From Methanobrevibacter sp. (GTDB lineage: Archaea; Methanobacteriota; Methanobacteria; Methanobacteriales; Methanobacteriaceae), in NCBI GenBank assembly GCA_016291275.1, contig JAEEWY010000010.1:1-16826 (forward strand): a stretch of 16,826 nt of DNA, in the 5' to 3' direction. Position 1 is the stretch's first letter. Each line of letters begins with the position of its first letter. Of this stretch, positions 7,193 through 13,862 are shown piece by piece. The notes beneath the pieces are model-generated. The model saw nothing but the letters and a program-made list of their open reading frames with translations. It searched no databases and had not been told where the DNA came from. Position numbers and translations under genes: made by a program.

Positions 7193-7221
7193 AAGGCAAA
7201 GTTGAATAGGATGTTTGCTTT
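7193..7221 (+). other. Hairpin in the mmp6-mmp5 gap
   Basis: AAGGCAAA (7193-7200) can pair with TTTGCTTT (7214-7221) over 8 positions (one G-U), with a 13-nt loop. No U run follows, so this is a candidate processing or stability element inside the operon, not a terminator. Confidence 0.4.
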
Positions 7222-7248
7222 CTTATTTAGATTTAAGAGGATGATATT

Positions 7249-7755
7249 ATGGTAAAAGTAGCTATTTATCCACCAAATTCATTGGTTCTAGCTGACTTGA
7301 TTGAGAGAAAAGGTCACACTCCTTTAGCTCTTCAAAAACAAATAAGACAAAAGATCAAAGATCCGGAGATTGATTCTCCTCCAATGAACATTACAGAAGA
7401 AGATCCAATTAACGGATTAAAATATGCAGCTATTGAAGTGCCTTCAGGGGTCAGAGGAAGAATGTCCATTATTGGACCTCTTATAGATGCAGCAGAAGCA
7501 GCAATCATTGTTGATGGCGCTCCATTTGGTTTTGGTTGTGTAGGATGTGCAAGAACAAATGAATTATCAATTTTCTGTTTACGTAAAAAGGACATACCTG
7601 TCTTGGAAGTGGTTTACCCTGATGATGAAGACGGAACAAGACTTATGGTAAATCAAATCATGGATTTCCTTGATTCCTTGCCTGGAGGTGGAGGAGACCT
7701 TGAAGGAGACAGTGATGTTTTAGGTGAACCAATTGCAAATAAAGGAGGAAAATAA
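7249..7755 (+). CDS. mmp5: Methanogenesis marker protein 5
   Basis: Methanogen-specific family of unknown reaction. The 168-residue protein has a conserved-looking core: MVKVAIYPPNSLVLADLIERKGH at the start, EVPSGVRGRMSIIGPLIDAAEAA in the middle and DGAPFGFGCVGCARTNEL around 89-105, with a CxxC pair at C97 and C100 that could bind a metal or act in redox. A further cysteine lies in SIFCLRKK. The C-terminus is a Gly/Asp-rich tail (GGGGDLEGDSD) that is probably disordered. AGAGG (7236-7240) is 8 nt from the start. The mmp15 ribosome site AGGAGG lies within its last codons, so the two are tightly linked. By context it may help to build, load or regulate the MCR activation machinery; this is inference. 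Confidence 0.85.
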   Translation: MVKVAIYPPNSLVLADLIERKGHTPLALQKQIRQKIKDPEIDSPPMNITEEDPINGLKYAAIEVPSGVRGRMSIIGPLIDAAEAAIIVDGAPFGFGCVGCARTNELSIFCLRKKDIPVLEVVYPDDEDGTRLMVNQIMDFLDSLPGGGGDLEGDSDVLGEPIANKGGK

Positions 7756-7756
7756 T

Positions 7757-8992
7757 ATGGTACAGATTGCATTGGTTTCCTGCGGTACCGAATACAGTGG
7801 TATCCAAAAGGAAATCGAAAAGGCAGCTTTAAAATTTGGAGCAGAAATTATTCTTCCTGAAATTGATTTGGATTACATTAATGAAGCTTATGAGAAATTC
7901 GGTTTCTCTGCTCAAAGTTCAAGCTTAAAGCTTATGATTGCAAGGGCAATGTCTATTGTAGAAGGAAAATGCAAGCCTGATGCAGTATTCATTGCAACTT
8001 GTTTCAGATGTGCAGAAGGTGCATTGGTCAGAAACGAAGTAAGACGTTTCATCCAGAACAATACACGTATTCCAGTAGTAACATATTCCTTCACTGAAAG
8101 GACAAAAGCTGATGAGCTATTTATCCGTATGGAAGCATTGGCTACCACTGTTACACGTAGAAGCATTCTTGCTCGTGAAAAGCAAGAAGGCCTTACCCTT
8201 GGACTTGACTCAGGTTCAACAACTACAAAGGCAGTTCTTATGGAAAACAACAAGGTTATCGGAACCGGTTGGACTTCCACAAAAGACATCATTGCATCTG
8301 CTCAAACTGCAGCTGCAGAGGCATTTGAAGGAACTGGCTACAAATGGGATGATGTTGATGGTATAGGAACTACCGGTTACGGTAGATTCACTATGGGTCA
8401 GGAATTTGGAGCTGAACTTATCCAAGAGGAATTGTCTGTAAATGCAAAAGGTGCAGTATACTTGGCTGATTGTCAAAAAGGTGAAGCTACAGTACTCGAT
8501 ATTGGTGGTATGGACAACAAGGTAATTACTGTAAACAACGGTATTCCGGACAACTTCACTATGGGTGGTATCTGTGCAGGTGCATCCGGTAGATTCTTGG
8601 ACATGACTTCAAGAAGGTTAGATGTGGACATTACAGAGCTTGGTCCACTTGCAGTGCAAGGTGATTGGAGAAAAGCTATGCTTAACTCCTACTGTATTGT
8701 ATTCGGTATTCAAGACTTGGTTACCACTCTTGCTGCTGGAGGATCTAAGGCAGATGTAGCAGCTGCTGCATGTCACTCCGTATCTGAACAGGTTTATGAA
8801 CAGCAATTGCAGGAAATTGACATTCGTGAACCTTTAATCCAAGTAGGTGGAACCAGTTTGATTTCTGGGCTTGTTGAAGCGGTAAGTGAAACCTTAGGTG
8901 GAATTGAAGTTATCGTACCTGAATACTCACAGCATATTGGTGCAGTAGGTGCAGCATTGCTTGTATCTGGTATGGGAAATAGACATGAATAG
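7757..8992 (+). CDS. mmp15: Methanogenesis marker protein 15, ATPase of the 2-hydroxyacyl-CoA dehydratase activator (BadF/BcrA/HgdC) family
   Basis: Start chosen at ATG 7757: AGGAGG at 7743-7748 is ideally spaced and the ATG follows the mmp5 stop by one base. The in-frame upstream ATG at 7724 would overlap mmp5. Product is 411 residues. The C-terminal ASKHA ATPase domain runs from about 148, with phosphate-1 GLDSGSTTTKA, GIGTTGYGR, phosphate-2 LDIGGMDNK, and a final GGTSLISGL. The two cysteines that in HgdC-type activators bind a [4Fe-4S] cluster across a homodimer are both present: C273 in GGICAGASGRFLD and C313 in SYCIVFG, 40 residues apart as in that family. An extra ~145-residue N-terminal domain carries C9 (VSCGTEYSG) and C82xxC85 (ATCFRC). 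Likely an ATP-driven low-potential electron donor or conformational switch acting with the other Mmp proteins; the target is not known. Confidence 0.93.
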   Translation: MVQIALVSCGTEYSGIQKEIEKAALKFGAEIILPEIDLDYINEAYEKFGFSAQSSSLKLMIARAMSIVEGKCKPDAVFIATCFRCAEGALVRNEVRRFIQNNTRIPVVTYSFTERTKADELFIRMEALATTVTRRSILAREKQEGLTLGLDSGSTTTKAVLMENNKVIGTGWTSTKDIIASAQTAAAEAFEGTGYKWDDVDGIGTTGYGRFTMGQEFGAELIQEELSVNAKGAVYLADCQKGEATVLDIGGMDNKVITVNNGIPDNFTMGGICAGASGRFLDMTSRRLDVDITELGPLAVQGDWRKAMLNSYCIVFGIQDLVTTLAAGGSKADVAAAACHSVSEQVYEQQLQEIDIREPLIQVGGTSLISGLVEAVSETLGGIEVIVPEYSQHIGAVGAALLVSGMGNRHE

Positions 8993-9014
8993 ATTTAAGC
9001 TTAAATCAAGCTTT
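8992..9014 (+). other. 16-bp palindrome and short hairpin between mmp15 and mmp17
   Basis: GATTTAAGCTTAAATC (8992-9007) is a perfect palindrome beginning at the last base of mmp15. An alternative RNA stem pairs AAGCTT (8997-9002) with AAGCTT (9008-9013) around AAATC and is followed by a T run. It could be a weak attenuator that lowers mmp17 relative to mmp15, or a processing site. Confidence 0.5.
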
Positions 9015-9042
9015 TTTCTATTACTTTTAAAGAAGTGATTAT

Positions 9043-9609
9043 ATGTATATTGAATCAAATGACCCTGAAGGAGCAAAAGTCTATGATATGATTATCAGAC
9101 AAATCTTGCAGGATTTGGTCTTGCCACCTTCCATTGATGACATGAGAGCTTATGTCAATCCAGATGAGGTATGCTTCATCATTGCTATAAAGATGAGAAA
9201 GACTTCCCAGCACATTACATTAAAGGAAGTAGCTAAAGTAAATTATGAAGCGGATGATGACACTACTGTTGTTTTGATAGATGATGAAAACTATCTTCCA
9301 AACATCTTAAAAACCCTTTGGAATACTAATGGTAGGGAAAATGTCCATCAGCCAAGCAGATATGTAATTCACATGAAAGGAGAGCATGAAGTGTCTGATT
9401 TGGTAGTGGATGATCCTCATGAGAACCTTAAGAGAAGAATCTATGATGCAATATTCAGAATAGTTCCTGAAGGATTCAAGATAATGAAAGACATTTCCCG
9501 TGACGATATCGTTTCTGTTATAGCTACTGATGAGCTCATTAAGGATGAATGGGTTGAAAAGGCTGAAGGATATATTGTAGAATTGAACACTCCTAAAACT
9601 TGGGATTAA
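9043..9609 (+). CDS. mmp17: Methanogenesis marker protein 17, subunit of the MCR activation complex
   Basis: Methanogen-specific 188-residue protein whose homologue co-purifies with McrC, Mmp3, Mmp7 and AtwA in the ATP-dependent MCR activation complex. No catalytic motif is visible. The sequence alternates predicted strands and helices (for example SRYVIHMKG, NLKRRIYDAIFRIVPEGFKI, SVIATDELIKDEWVEKAEG) with one cysteine only (C44 in DEVCFIIAI), so it is more likely a structural or docking subunit than a cluster carrier. The AAGTGATT ribosome site (GTGAT at 9035-9039) precedes the ATG at 9043. It is last of the mmp3-6-5-15-17 run, 50 bp after mmp15, and is followed by a strong terminator. Identification rests on recognised sequence and gene order. 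Confidence 0.86.
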   Translation: MYIESNDPEGAKVYDMIIRQILQDLVLPPSIDDMRAYVNPDEVCFIIAIKMRKTSQHITLKEVAKVNYEADDDTTVVLIDDENYLPNILKTLWNTNGRENVHQPSRYVIHMKGEHEVSDLVVDDPHENLKRRIYDAIFRIVPEGFKIMKDISRDDIVSVIATDELIKDEWVEKAEGYIVELNTPKTWD

Positions 9610-9626
9610 ATTTAATTCGCATAATT

Positions 9627-9665
9627 GATTAAATCTTTTTAGATTTAATCTATTTATTTTTTTAA
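9627..9665 (+). terminator. Terminator of the mmp operon
   Basis: GATTAAATCT (9627-9636) pairs perfectly with AGATTTAATC (9641-9650) around a TTTT loop, followed by T-rich sequence. This is a clean end to the mmp3-6-5-15-17 transcript. Confidence 0.8.
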
Positions 9666-9786
9666 ATCATTAAATTTTCATTTTTATAGGGTTGTTTTAA
9701 TTTTTTGTCCAATTTTTCATTGATTTTTTAAAACGGTTCGTAATTTTCATTAGTTTGTTCGTATATGTTAGAAACAAATAGGAAGC

Positions 9787-9814
9787 TTTATATACTATAT
9801 TGTTAATAACAATA
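9787..9814 (+). promoter_or_regulatory. nifB promoter: TATA box with an abutting 17-bp perfect palindrome
   Basis: TTTATATA at 9787-9794, preceded by purine-rich AATAGGAAGC as a possible TFB element, is the best TATA box in the window. TATTGTTAATAACAATA (9798-9814) is a perfect palindrome lying between the TATA box and the expected start near 9815, an ideal repressor position. It does not match the GGAA-spacer-TTCC operator of the nitrogen regulator NrpR. The regulator is unknown. Confidence 0.65.
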
Positions 9815-9979
9815 GTTATAAGTTTAAGCGTAAATGAAAAAATTTAACGAATAAATTTTGTAAATTGTAGTGGGATTAAATTAAAATTGGAGAAAAAATT
9901 AAGTTAATTATAATGACTATTAATTTAATGACTAAATCAATTAAATGATTATTATTAAATATTGTGTTGAGGTAATACT

Positions 9980-10870
9980 ATGACTAAAAAAGATATAACT
10001 TGTGGAGGAAGTCATAAAGGTGCAAAATTTGCACACATTACAAAAGTGCATCCATGCTATAATGAAAAATTGCATGATAAGGTAGGAAGAGTTCACGTAC
10101 CAATTGCTCCTAAATGTAATATTGGATGTAATTTCTGTATAAGATCAATTAATACTGAAGAGGACAGACCGGGAGTTGCAGGTTCAATCATGGATGCAGA
10201 TGCTGCAGTGGAACATGTATTGAATGTAACTAAAGACAGTGCAATCACTGTAGTTGGTGTTGCAGGTCCTGGAGATTCATTAGCTAATGAGGCTACCTTT
10301 GAATTCTTTGAAAAAATCAATGAGGCAAAACCAGATTTGATTAAATGTATGAGTACAAATGGTCTTTTGCTTCCAAAATATGCTGAAAGAATTGCAGAGC
10401 TTGGTGTAAATACTGTAACTGTTACAGTCAATGCAGTGGACCCTGAAATCCTAAAGGAAATCAATGGTTTCATTGTCTATGAAGGCAAAGCTTACAAAGG
10501 ACTTGAAGCAGCGGAAATTCTTTCCAGAAACCAACTTGAAGGAATCAAAAAGATCACCGACCTTGGTGTAGTCGTTAAGGTCAACATAGTTCTCATTCCA
10601 GGATTGAATGATGAGCATATTGTGGAAATCGCTAAAACCGTAAAAGAATGCGGTGCAGACTTGGTAAATGTCTTGCCACTCATTCCATTAAACAAGATGG
10701 CTGATTATCCAAGACCTGGATGTGGAGAGATTGAAAAGGCACGTAGTGATGTGGAAGAGTATCTTCCAGTATTCAGAGCATGCACTCAATGCAGAGCAGA
10801 CGCTTATGGAATTCCTGGTAAGAAACACGAAGACCATCACTTAGGAAATGCTCCTCAGTCTCACTTCTAA
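9980..10870 (+). CDS. nifB: NifB-type radical SAM protein (stand-alone, no NifX domain)
   Basis: NifB fuses two [4Fe-4S] units with a SAM-derived carbide and a sulfide to make the 8Fe nitrogenase cofactor core. The radical-SAM cluster motif is C46xxxC50xxC53 (APKCNIGCNFC), followed by the NifB-typical RPGV. HPC (24-26) and the C-terminal C268xxC271RADA supply the family's additional cluster ligands, and GPGDSLAN is the expected SAM-site segment. At 296 residues it is the short archaeal form without the C-terminal NifX-like domain. The GAGGT site (9969-9973) fits the ATG at 9980. No nifH, D, K, E or N lies in this window; instead it follows the mmp3-6-5-15-17 set. A role in supplying an L-type cluster to the MCR activation complex is therefore attractive, but it is inference. 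A related non-NifB radical SAM enzyme is a less likely alternative. Confidence 0.9.
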   Translation: MTKKDITCGGSHKGAKFAHITKVHPCYNEKLHDKVGRVHVPIAPKCNIGCNFCIRSINTEEDRPGVAGSIMDADAAVEHVLNVTKDSAITVVGVAGPGDSLANEATFEFFEKINEAKPDLIKCMSTNGLLLPKYAERIAELGVNTVTVTVNAVDPEILKEINGFIVYEGKAYKGLEAAEILSRNQLEGIKKITDLGVVVKVNIVLIPGLNDEHIVEIAKTVKECGADLVNVLPLIPLNKMADYPRPGCGEIEKARSDVEEYLPVFRACTQCRADAYGIPGKKHEDHHLGNAPQSHF

Positions 10871-10925
10871 GTGATTAAATTTATTTTAAATAGGATTATT
10901 ATTTTTTTATCCTACTTTTTTTACT
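10861..10925 (+). terminator. Terminator region of nifB
   Basis: TCACTT-CT-AAGTGA (10861-10874) is a small inverted repeat overlapping the stop codon. TAGGAT (10891-10896) then pairs with ATCCTA (10909-10914) and is followed by a T7 run, a plausible terminator. The rest of the 221-bp gap to mtnA is AT-rich without further recognisable elements apart from its undefined promoter. Confidence 0.6.
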
Positions 10926-11091
10926 TATTTTTTTTGCTTATTTGCTTTTTTTAGTTTTTTTAACTATTTTTTCTATGAAATTTTTTATAATAATCTATTT
11001 ATTTAAAAAAGACCAATATTTTATTGTATTTTAATAATTTTTATTTCATTAATCAATTATTTTTATTATTAATTATTTTCATGTGATTATT

Positions 11092-12051
11092 ATGAGAACT
11101 TTAGAATGGGAAGACAATAAATTAAAGCTTATAGATCAAACCAAATTGCCTGATGAATTGACTTATGTCTATTGCAGCACTTATCAGGAAGTAATAGATG
11201 CAATCAAGACAATGGTTGTCCGTGGAGCTCCTGCAATAGGTGTTTCAGCTGCTTTCGGTATGGCTCTTGCTCAGATTGCAGGTGAAGATATGGAAAAGGT
11301 CGCTGTAGAGATGAAAAATGCAAGACCTACTGCAGTCAATCTTATGTGGGCAGTTGACAGAGTCATGAAGGCAGACAATATGCTTAATGAAGCAATGGCA
11401 ATGGCTGGAGAAGACATAAACACTAACTTAGCTATTGGTGAATATGGTGCTGAGCTTATTGATGATGGAGATACAGTTTTAACCCATTGTAATGCAGGAG
11501 CACTTGCTTGTGTAGATTATGGTACTGCATTAGGTGTTTTCCGTTCTGCATTCAATCAAGGAAAGGATATTCAAGTCATCTGTGATGAAACCCGTCCAAG
11601 AGGACAAGGTGCAAGCTTAAGCGTTTGGGAAATGCAACAGGAGGGAATTCCTGTAAAGCTTATTCCAGATGTGGCAAGTGGATATCTCATGTCAATAGGA
11701 AAGATTGATAAGGTTGTAATCGGTGCAGACAGAGTGGCTTATGACGGTATTGCAAACAAGATTGGTTCATTTATGGTCGCTCTTGCAGCTAAAAGATTTG
11801 ACATTCCATTTTATATAGCAGCTCCTTTCAGTACCTTTGATAAGGAGATTTCCATTTTTGATACAGTTATTGAAGAAAGAGATCCTAATGAAGTAATCTA
11901 CTATGGGGGAGCAAGAATCTGTCCAGAAGGAACTGAAGTTATCAACCCTGCTTTTGATATAGTTCCTAAAGACTTGATTACTGGAATCATTACAGAAAAA
12001 GGAGTAATTGACTTAAACAATTTAGAAAAGGACTTTAAGGATCTTTTCTAA
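11092..12051 (+). CDS. mtnA: S-methyl-5-thioribose-1-phosphate isomerase family protein (MtnA/eIF2B-like)
   Basis: Aldose-ketose isomerase that converts 5-methylthioribose-1-phosphate, and in methanogens possibly 5-deoxyribose-1-phosphate, to the ribulose form in methylthioadenosine/deoxyadenosine salvage. Motifs (numbered from ATG 11092): RGAPAIG (44-50), the catalytic cysteine C133 in LTHCNAG, ETRPRGQGA (166-174), the catalytic aspartate D213 in GADR, and ANKIG (221-225). Start: a GTG at 11083 is in frame, but GTGAT (11083-11087) is better read as the ribosome site for the ATG at 11092, which gives the family-typical MRTLEW beginning and 319 residues. A cupin gene follows after 22 bp. Ribose-1,5-bisphosphate isomerase and eIF2B subunits are relatives, but the Cys/Asp pair and N-terminus favour MtnA. 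Confidence 0.9.
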   Translation: MRTLEWEDNKLKLIDQTKLPDELTYVYCSTYQEVIDAIKTMVVRGAPAIGVSAAFGMALAQIAGEDMEKVAVEMKNARPTAVNLMWAVDRVMKADNMLNEAMAMAGEDINTNLAIGEYGAELIDDGDTVLTHCNAGALACVDYGTALGVFRSAFNQGKDIQVICDETRPRGQGASLSVWEMQQEGIPVKLIPDVASGYLMSIGKIDKVVIGADRVAYDGIANKIGSFMVALAAKRFDIPFYIAAPFSTFDKEISIFDTVIEERDPNEVIYYGGARICPEGTEVINPAFDIVPKDLITGIITEKGVIDLNNLEKDFKDLF

Positions 12052-12073
12052 TATTCTTTAAATTGGTGATGAA

Positions 12074-12403
12074 ATGTTAATTGATTTTAATGAACTTAAA
12101 GAAATTACTATTCCAAATATGAATGGTGGGGAAGGAAATATAATTGCAAAAATGGATGTGAATGATTGTGGAAGATTTATTCAAACTGTCATTCCACCTA
12201 AATCCTCAATCGGACCCCATCTTCAGGAAACAAATGATGATATAAATTTTATAGTCTCTGGTGAAGGAATTGCAATATGTGATGATTTTGAAGAGATTTT
12301 AAAAGCTGGAACTTGTCATGTTTGTCCAAAGGGATCCACTCACTCCATAATAAATGTTGGTGATGAGGATTTGGTGTTTTATACTGTAGTTCCTCAAAAA
12401 TAA
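12074..12403 (+). CDS. Small single-domain cupin protein with an incomplete metal site
   Basis: A 109-residue single beta-barrel. The second cupin motif is good (P85-K-G-S-T-H90-S-I-I-N94). In the first motif, G47-P-H49-L-Q51-E-T-N-D-D, the normal second histidine is a glutamine and the usual glutamate position holds Asp/Asn, so only two of the standard metal-binding histidines (H49, H90) remain. C81xxC84 (CHVC) sits on the strand just before motif 2 and could supply alternative ligands. It lies 22 bp behind mtnA with a GGTGATGA ribosome site (12066-12073) and is most likely co-transcribed with it. Function unknown: a sugar-phosphate or thio-sugar isomerase/dioxygenase acting with MtnA is possible, but nothing in the sequence proves it. 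Confidence 0.85.
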   Translation: MLIDFNELKEITIPNMNGGEGNIIAKMDVNDCGRFIQTVIPPKSSIGPHLQETNDDINFIVSGEGIAICDDFEEILKAGTCHVCPKGSTHSIINVGDEDLVFYTVVPQK

Positions 12404-12451
12404 TATTTTTTTATTTAAATAATTTTTTTAATTATTTTTTTTAATCTTTTT
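12404..12451. terminator. Bidirectional AT-rich terminator between convergent cupin and trm5 genes
   Basis: Runs of T on the + strand at about 12405-12450 serve the cupin/mtnA transcript. The interspersed AAATAA and TTTAAT blocks offer weak U-tracts for the opposite strand. No strong hairpin is visible. Confidence 0.4.
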
Positions 12452-13549
12452 TTATTTTTTTTCTGTTACTTTACAATCAATAGCTACATGCCACATTCCA
12501 GGGCTTGAAGATTTAACTTTACGTGTATTTAGTATCTCAACTTCTTTATTTTGCTTCTCACAAGCTATTTGTGCTCTTTCTATTCCTTGTGAAAATCCAT
12601 CTGAAAATTCGTAGTAGTGAATTACTCCACCGTCCTTGCATAATGAAACAGCCAAATCAAGGAATTCCGGTGCTAATCCTGGAAGATTCATGATAAGTCT
12701 ATCGAATTTTTTGCCTTTCAATTCATTTAATGCAACTTCATTTGTATCACCACAAATTGCAGTGATGTGAGCAGCGGGGGCTAACTTATTTAGTTTAATA
12801 TTTTCATTTAAGTATTTGATTGCATATTCATTAATGTCCACTGCAGTGATATTCACATTCTTTTCATGAGCTATTACAATTGGAAATGGGCCGATTCCTG
12901 CAAACATGTCAAGAATCTCTTCTCCATCTTGTGTTGCTTCTTGGACTCTTTTCCTTTCAGTAGCAAGTCTTGGTGAGAAATAAACGTTTTTAACATCCAA
13001 TTTCAATCTTGTGCCATGTTCCTTATGGATTGTAATAGGATTGTCCTCTCCAGCGATAAGTTCAAGTTCCCTAACCCTTGTAACACCTTTAACAGCACTT
13101 TTTTTCATGTAAACTGTTTTTCGTTTAGTGAACTGAAGGGTTGCTTGACCTATTTCCTTCTTATGGGCTTCAAGATCTTCAGGAATCTCTACAATGACAA
13201 CATCTCCAATGATGTCAAAGGATTTTTTAAGCTCTTCAATTTCCTCTTCACTTAATTTGTCTTTAAGAAGTTCTGTTATGCTTCTTGGAAACCTCTTTAC
13301 AGTTTCAAGGTCTTCATCTTGGCTTAAATCTATTATTTCGATTGTATAATTATCATTTTGCTTAATGATTTCTTCCTTGCACTCTTCCATTACTTTTGAG
13401 AGTGTCTCATCATCTGTTCCTTCTTTAATTGGAATATGTCCGAAACCATTTTCGACTTTAATCTTATAGTCAAAGTCAATAATCTTATGATTTAGTACAA
13501 TTTGTCTTGTTGCCTCTATATTCTGCACAGGAATTTTTAGTGTTAACAT
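12452..13549 (-). CDS. trm5: tRNA (guanine37-N1)-methyltransferase, Trm5 family
   Basis: Transfers methyl from SAM to N1 of G37 next to the anticodon, preventing +1 frameshifts. Numbered from the ATG at 13549: an N-terminal D1-like domain (1-85), a linking domain with FDIIGDVVIVEIP (111-123), YFSPRLATER (190-199), the Rossmann motif I DMFAGIGPF (214-222), AVDIN (236-240), and the catalytic-loop MNLPGLAPEFLDLA (287-300). At 365 residues it fits archaeal Trm5. The frame extends to a TTG at 13564, but the ATG 15 nt inside matches the usual MLTLKIP start. Neither start has a clear Shine-Dalgarno site, so translation may use a short leader: TATATAT at 13591-13597 predicts transcription start near 13568. 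The related wyosine enzyme Taw2 is a less likely reading. Confidence 0.9.
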   Translation of the reverse strand: MLTLKIPVQNIEATRQIVLNHKIIDFDYKIKVENGFGHIPIKEGTDDETLSKVMEECKEEIIKQNDNYTIEIIDLSQDEDLETVKRFPRSITELLKDKLSEEEIEELKKSFDIIGDVVIVEIPEDLEAHKKEIGQATLQFTKRKTVYMKKSAVKGVTRVRELELIAGEDNPITIHKEHGTRLKLDVKNVYFSPRLATERKRVQEATQDGEEILDMFAGIGPFPIVIAHEKNVNITAVDINEYAIKYLNENIKLNKLAPAAHITAICGDTNEVALNELKGKKFDRLIMNLPGLAPEFLDLAVSLCKDGGVIHYYEFSDGFSQGIERAQIACEKQNKEVEILNTRKVKSSSPGMWHVAIDCKVTEKK

Positions 13550-13590
13550 GGTATCTTTAATCAAATTAATTTATTGGTTGATAATTTTAC

Positions 13591-13597
13591 TATATAT
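13591..13597 (-). promoter_or_regulatory. Probable TATA box of trm5
   Basis: ATATATA on the minus strand, 42-48 bp before the trm5 ATG at 13549, would give a 5' leader of about 20 nt. Downstream of it no ribosome site stands out. Confidence 0.45.
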
Positions 13598-13780
13598 CTG
13601 TTATAGTTATATTTTTATCAATCGTTATTTCATTTAAATCCATAGTTTTTTCTCAACGGATTTTTATTATTTTAAATGGTCTTTATCTTTTGAATAAATA
13701 TTTAATTTTTATTGTTTTTAAGATTATCTTATCTTTTCAATAACTCATTTCATTTATATATATTAATAATCAACATTAAT

Positions 13781-13827
13781 TTTATATATATAAAAATTTA
13801 GATTATATATTATATTAACAGTGTTAA
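13781..13827 (+). promoter_or_regulatory. Promoter of the small coiled-coil gene with a 13-bp palindrome at the start site
   Basis: TTTATATATATAAA (13781-13794) is a strong TATA-like element and itself palindromic. TTAACAGTGTTAA (13815-13827) is a perfect palindrome located where transcription should begin. This is a good candidate operator. The remainder of the ~300-bp divergent gap between trm5 and this gene is featureless AT-rich DNA. Confidence 0.5.
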
Positions 13828-13862
13828 GAAGAGATTGATTTCAAATTGATTAGGTGATAATA

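Larger units (their letters stand above)
9610..9979. other. 370-bp intergenic region between mmp17 and nifB
   Basis: Holds the mmp17 terminator at its left end, a T-rich stretch, the nifB promoter near 9787 and a long nifB leader of about 165 nt. In the leader TAATGACTA occurs at 9911-9919 and 9926-9934 (15 bp apart), with a related TTAAATGATTA at 9941-9951. No open reading frame of note and no tRNA-like structure was seen. Confidence 0.6.

Noticed and set aside
7724..7756. Upstream in-frame start for mmp15 at 7724
   Set aside because: It would overlap mmp5 by 32 bases and lacks a ribosome site, while ATG 7757 has AGGAGG at ideal spacing and gives the clean MVQIALVSCG start.
9781..9830. NrpR nitrogen operator (GGAA-spacer-TTCC) in the nifB promoter
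   Set aside because: GGAA is present at 9781-9784 but no TTCC follows at the right distance, so nitrogen control through NrpR is not supported.
10093..10473. 126-codon open frame on the minus strand inside nifB
   Set aside because: It is antisense to conserved NifB codons, has no ribosome site, and arises from codon bias of the real gene. The same holds for the minus-strand frame at 7912-8292 inside mmp15.
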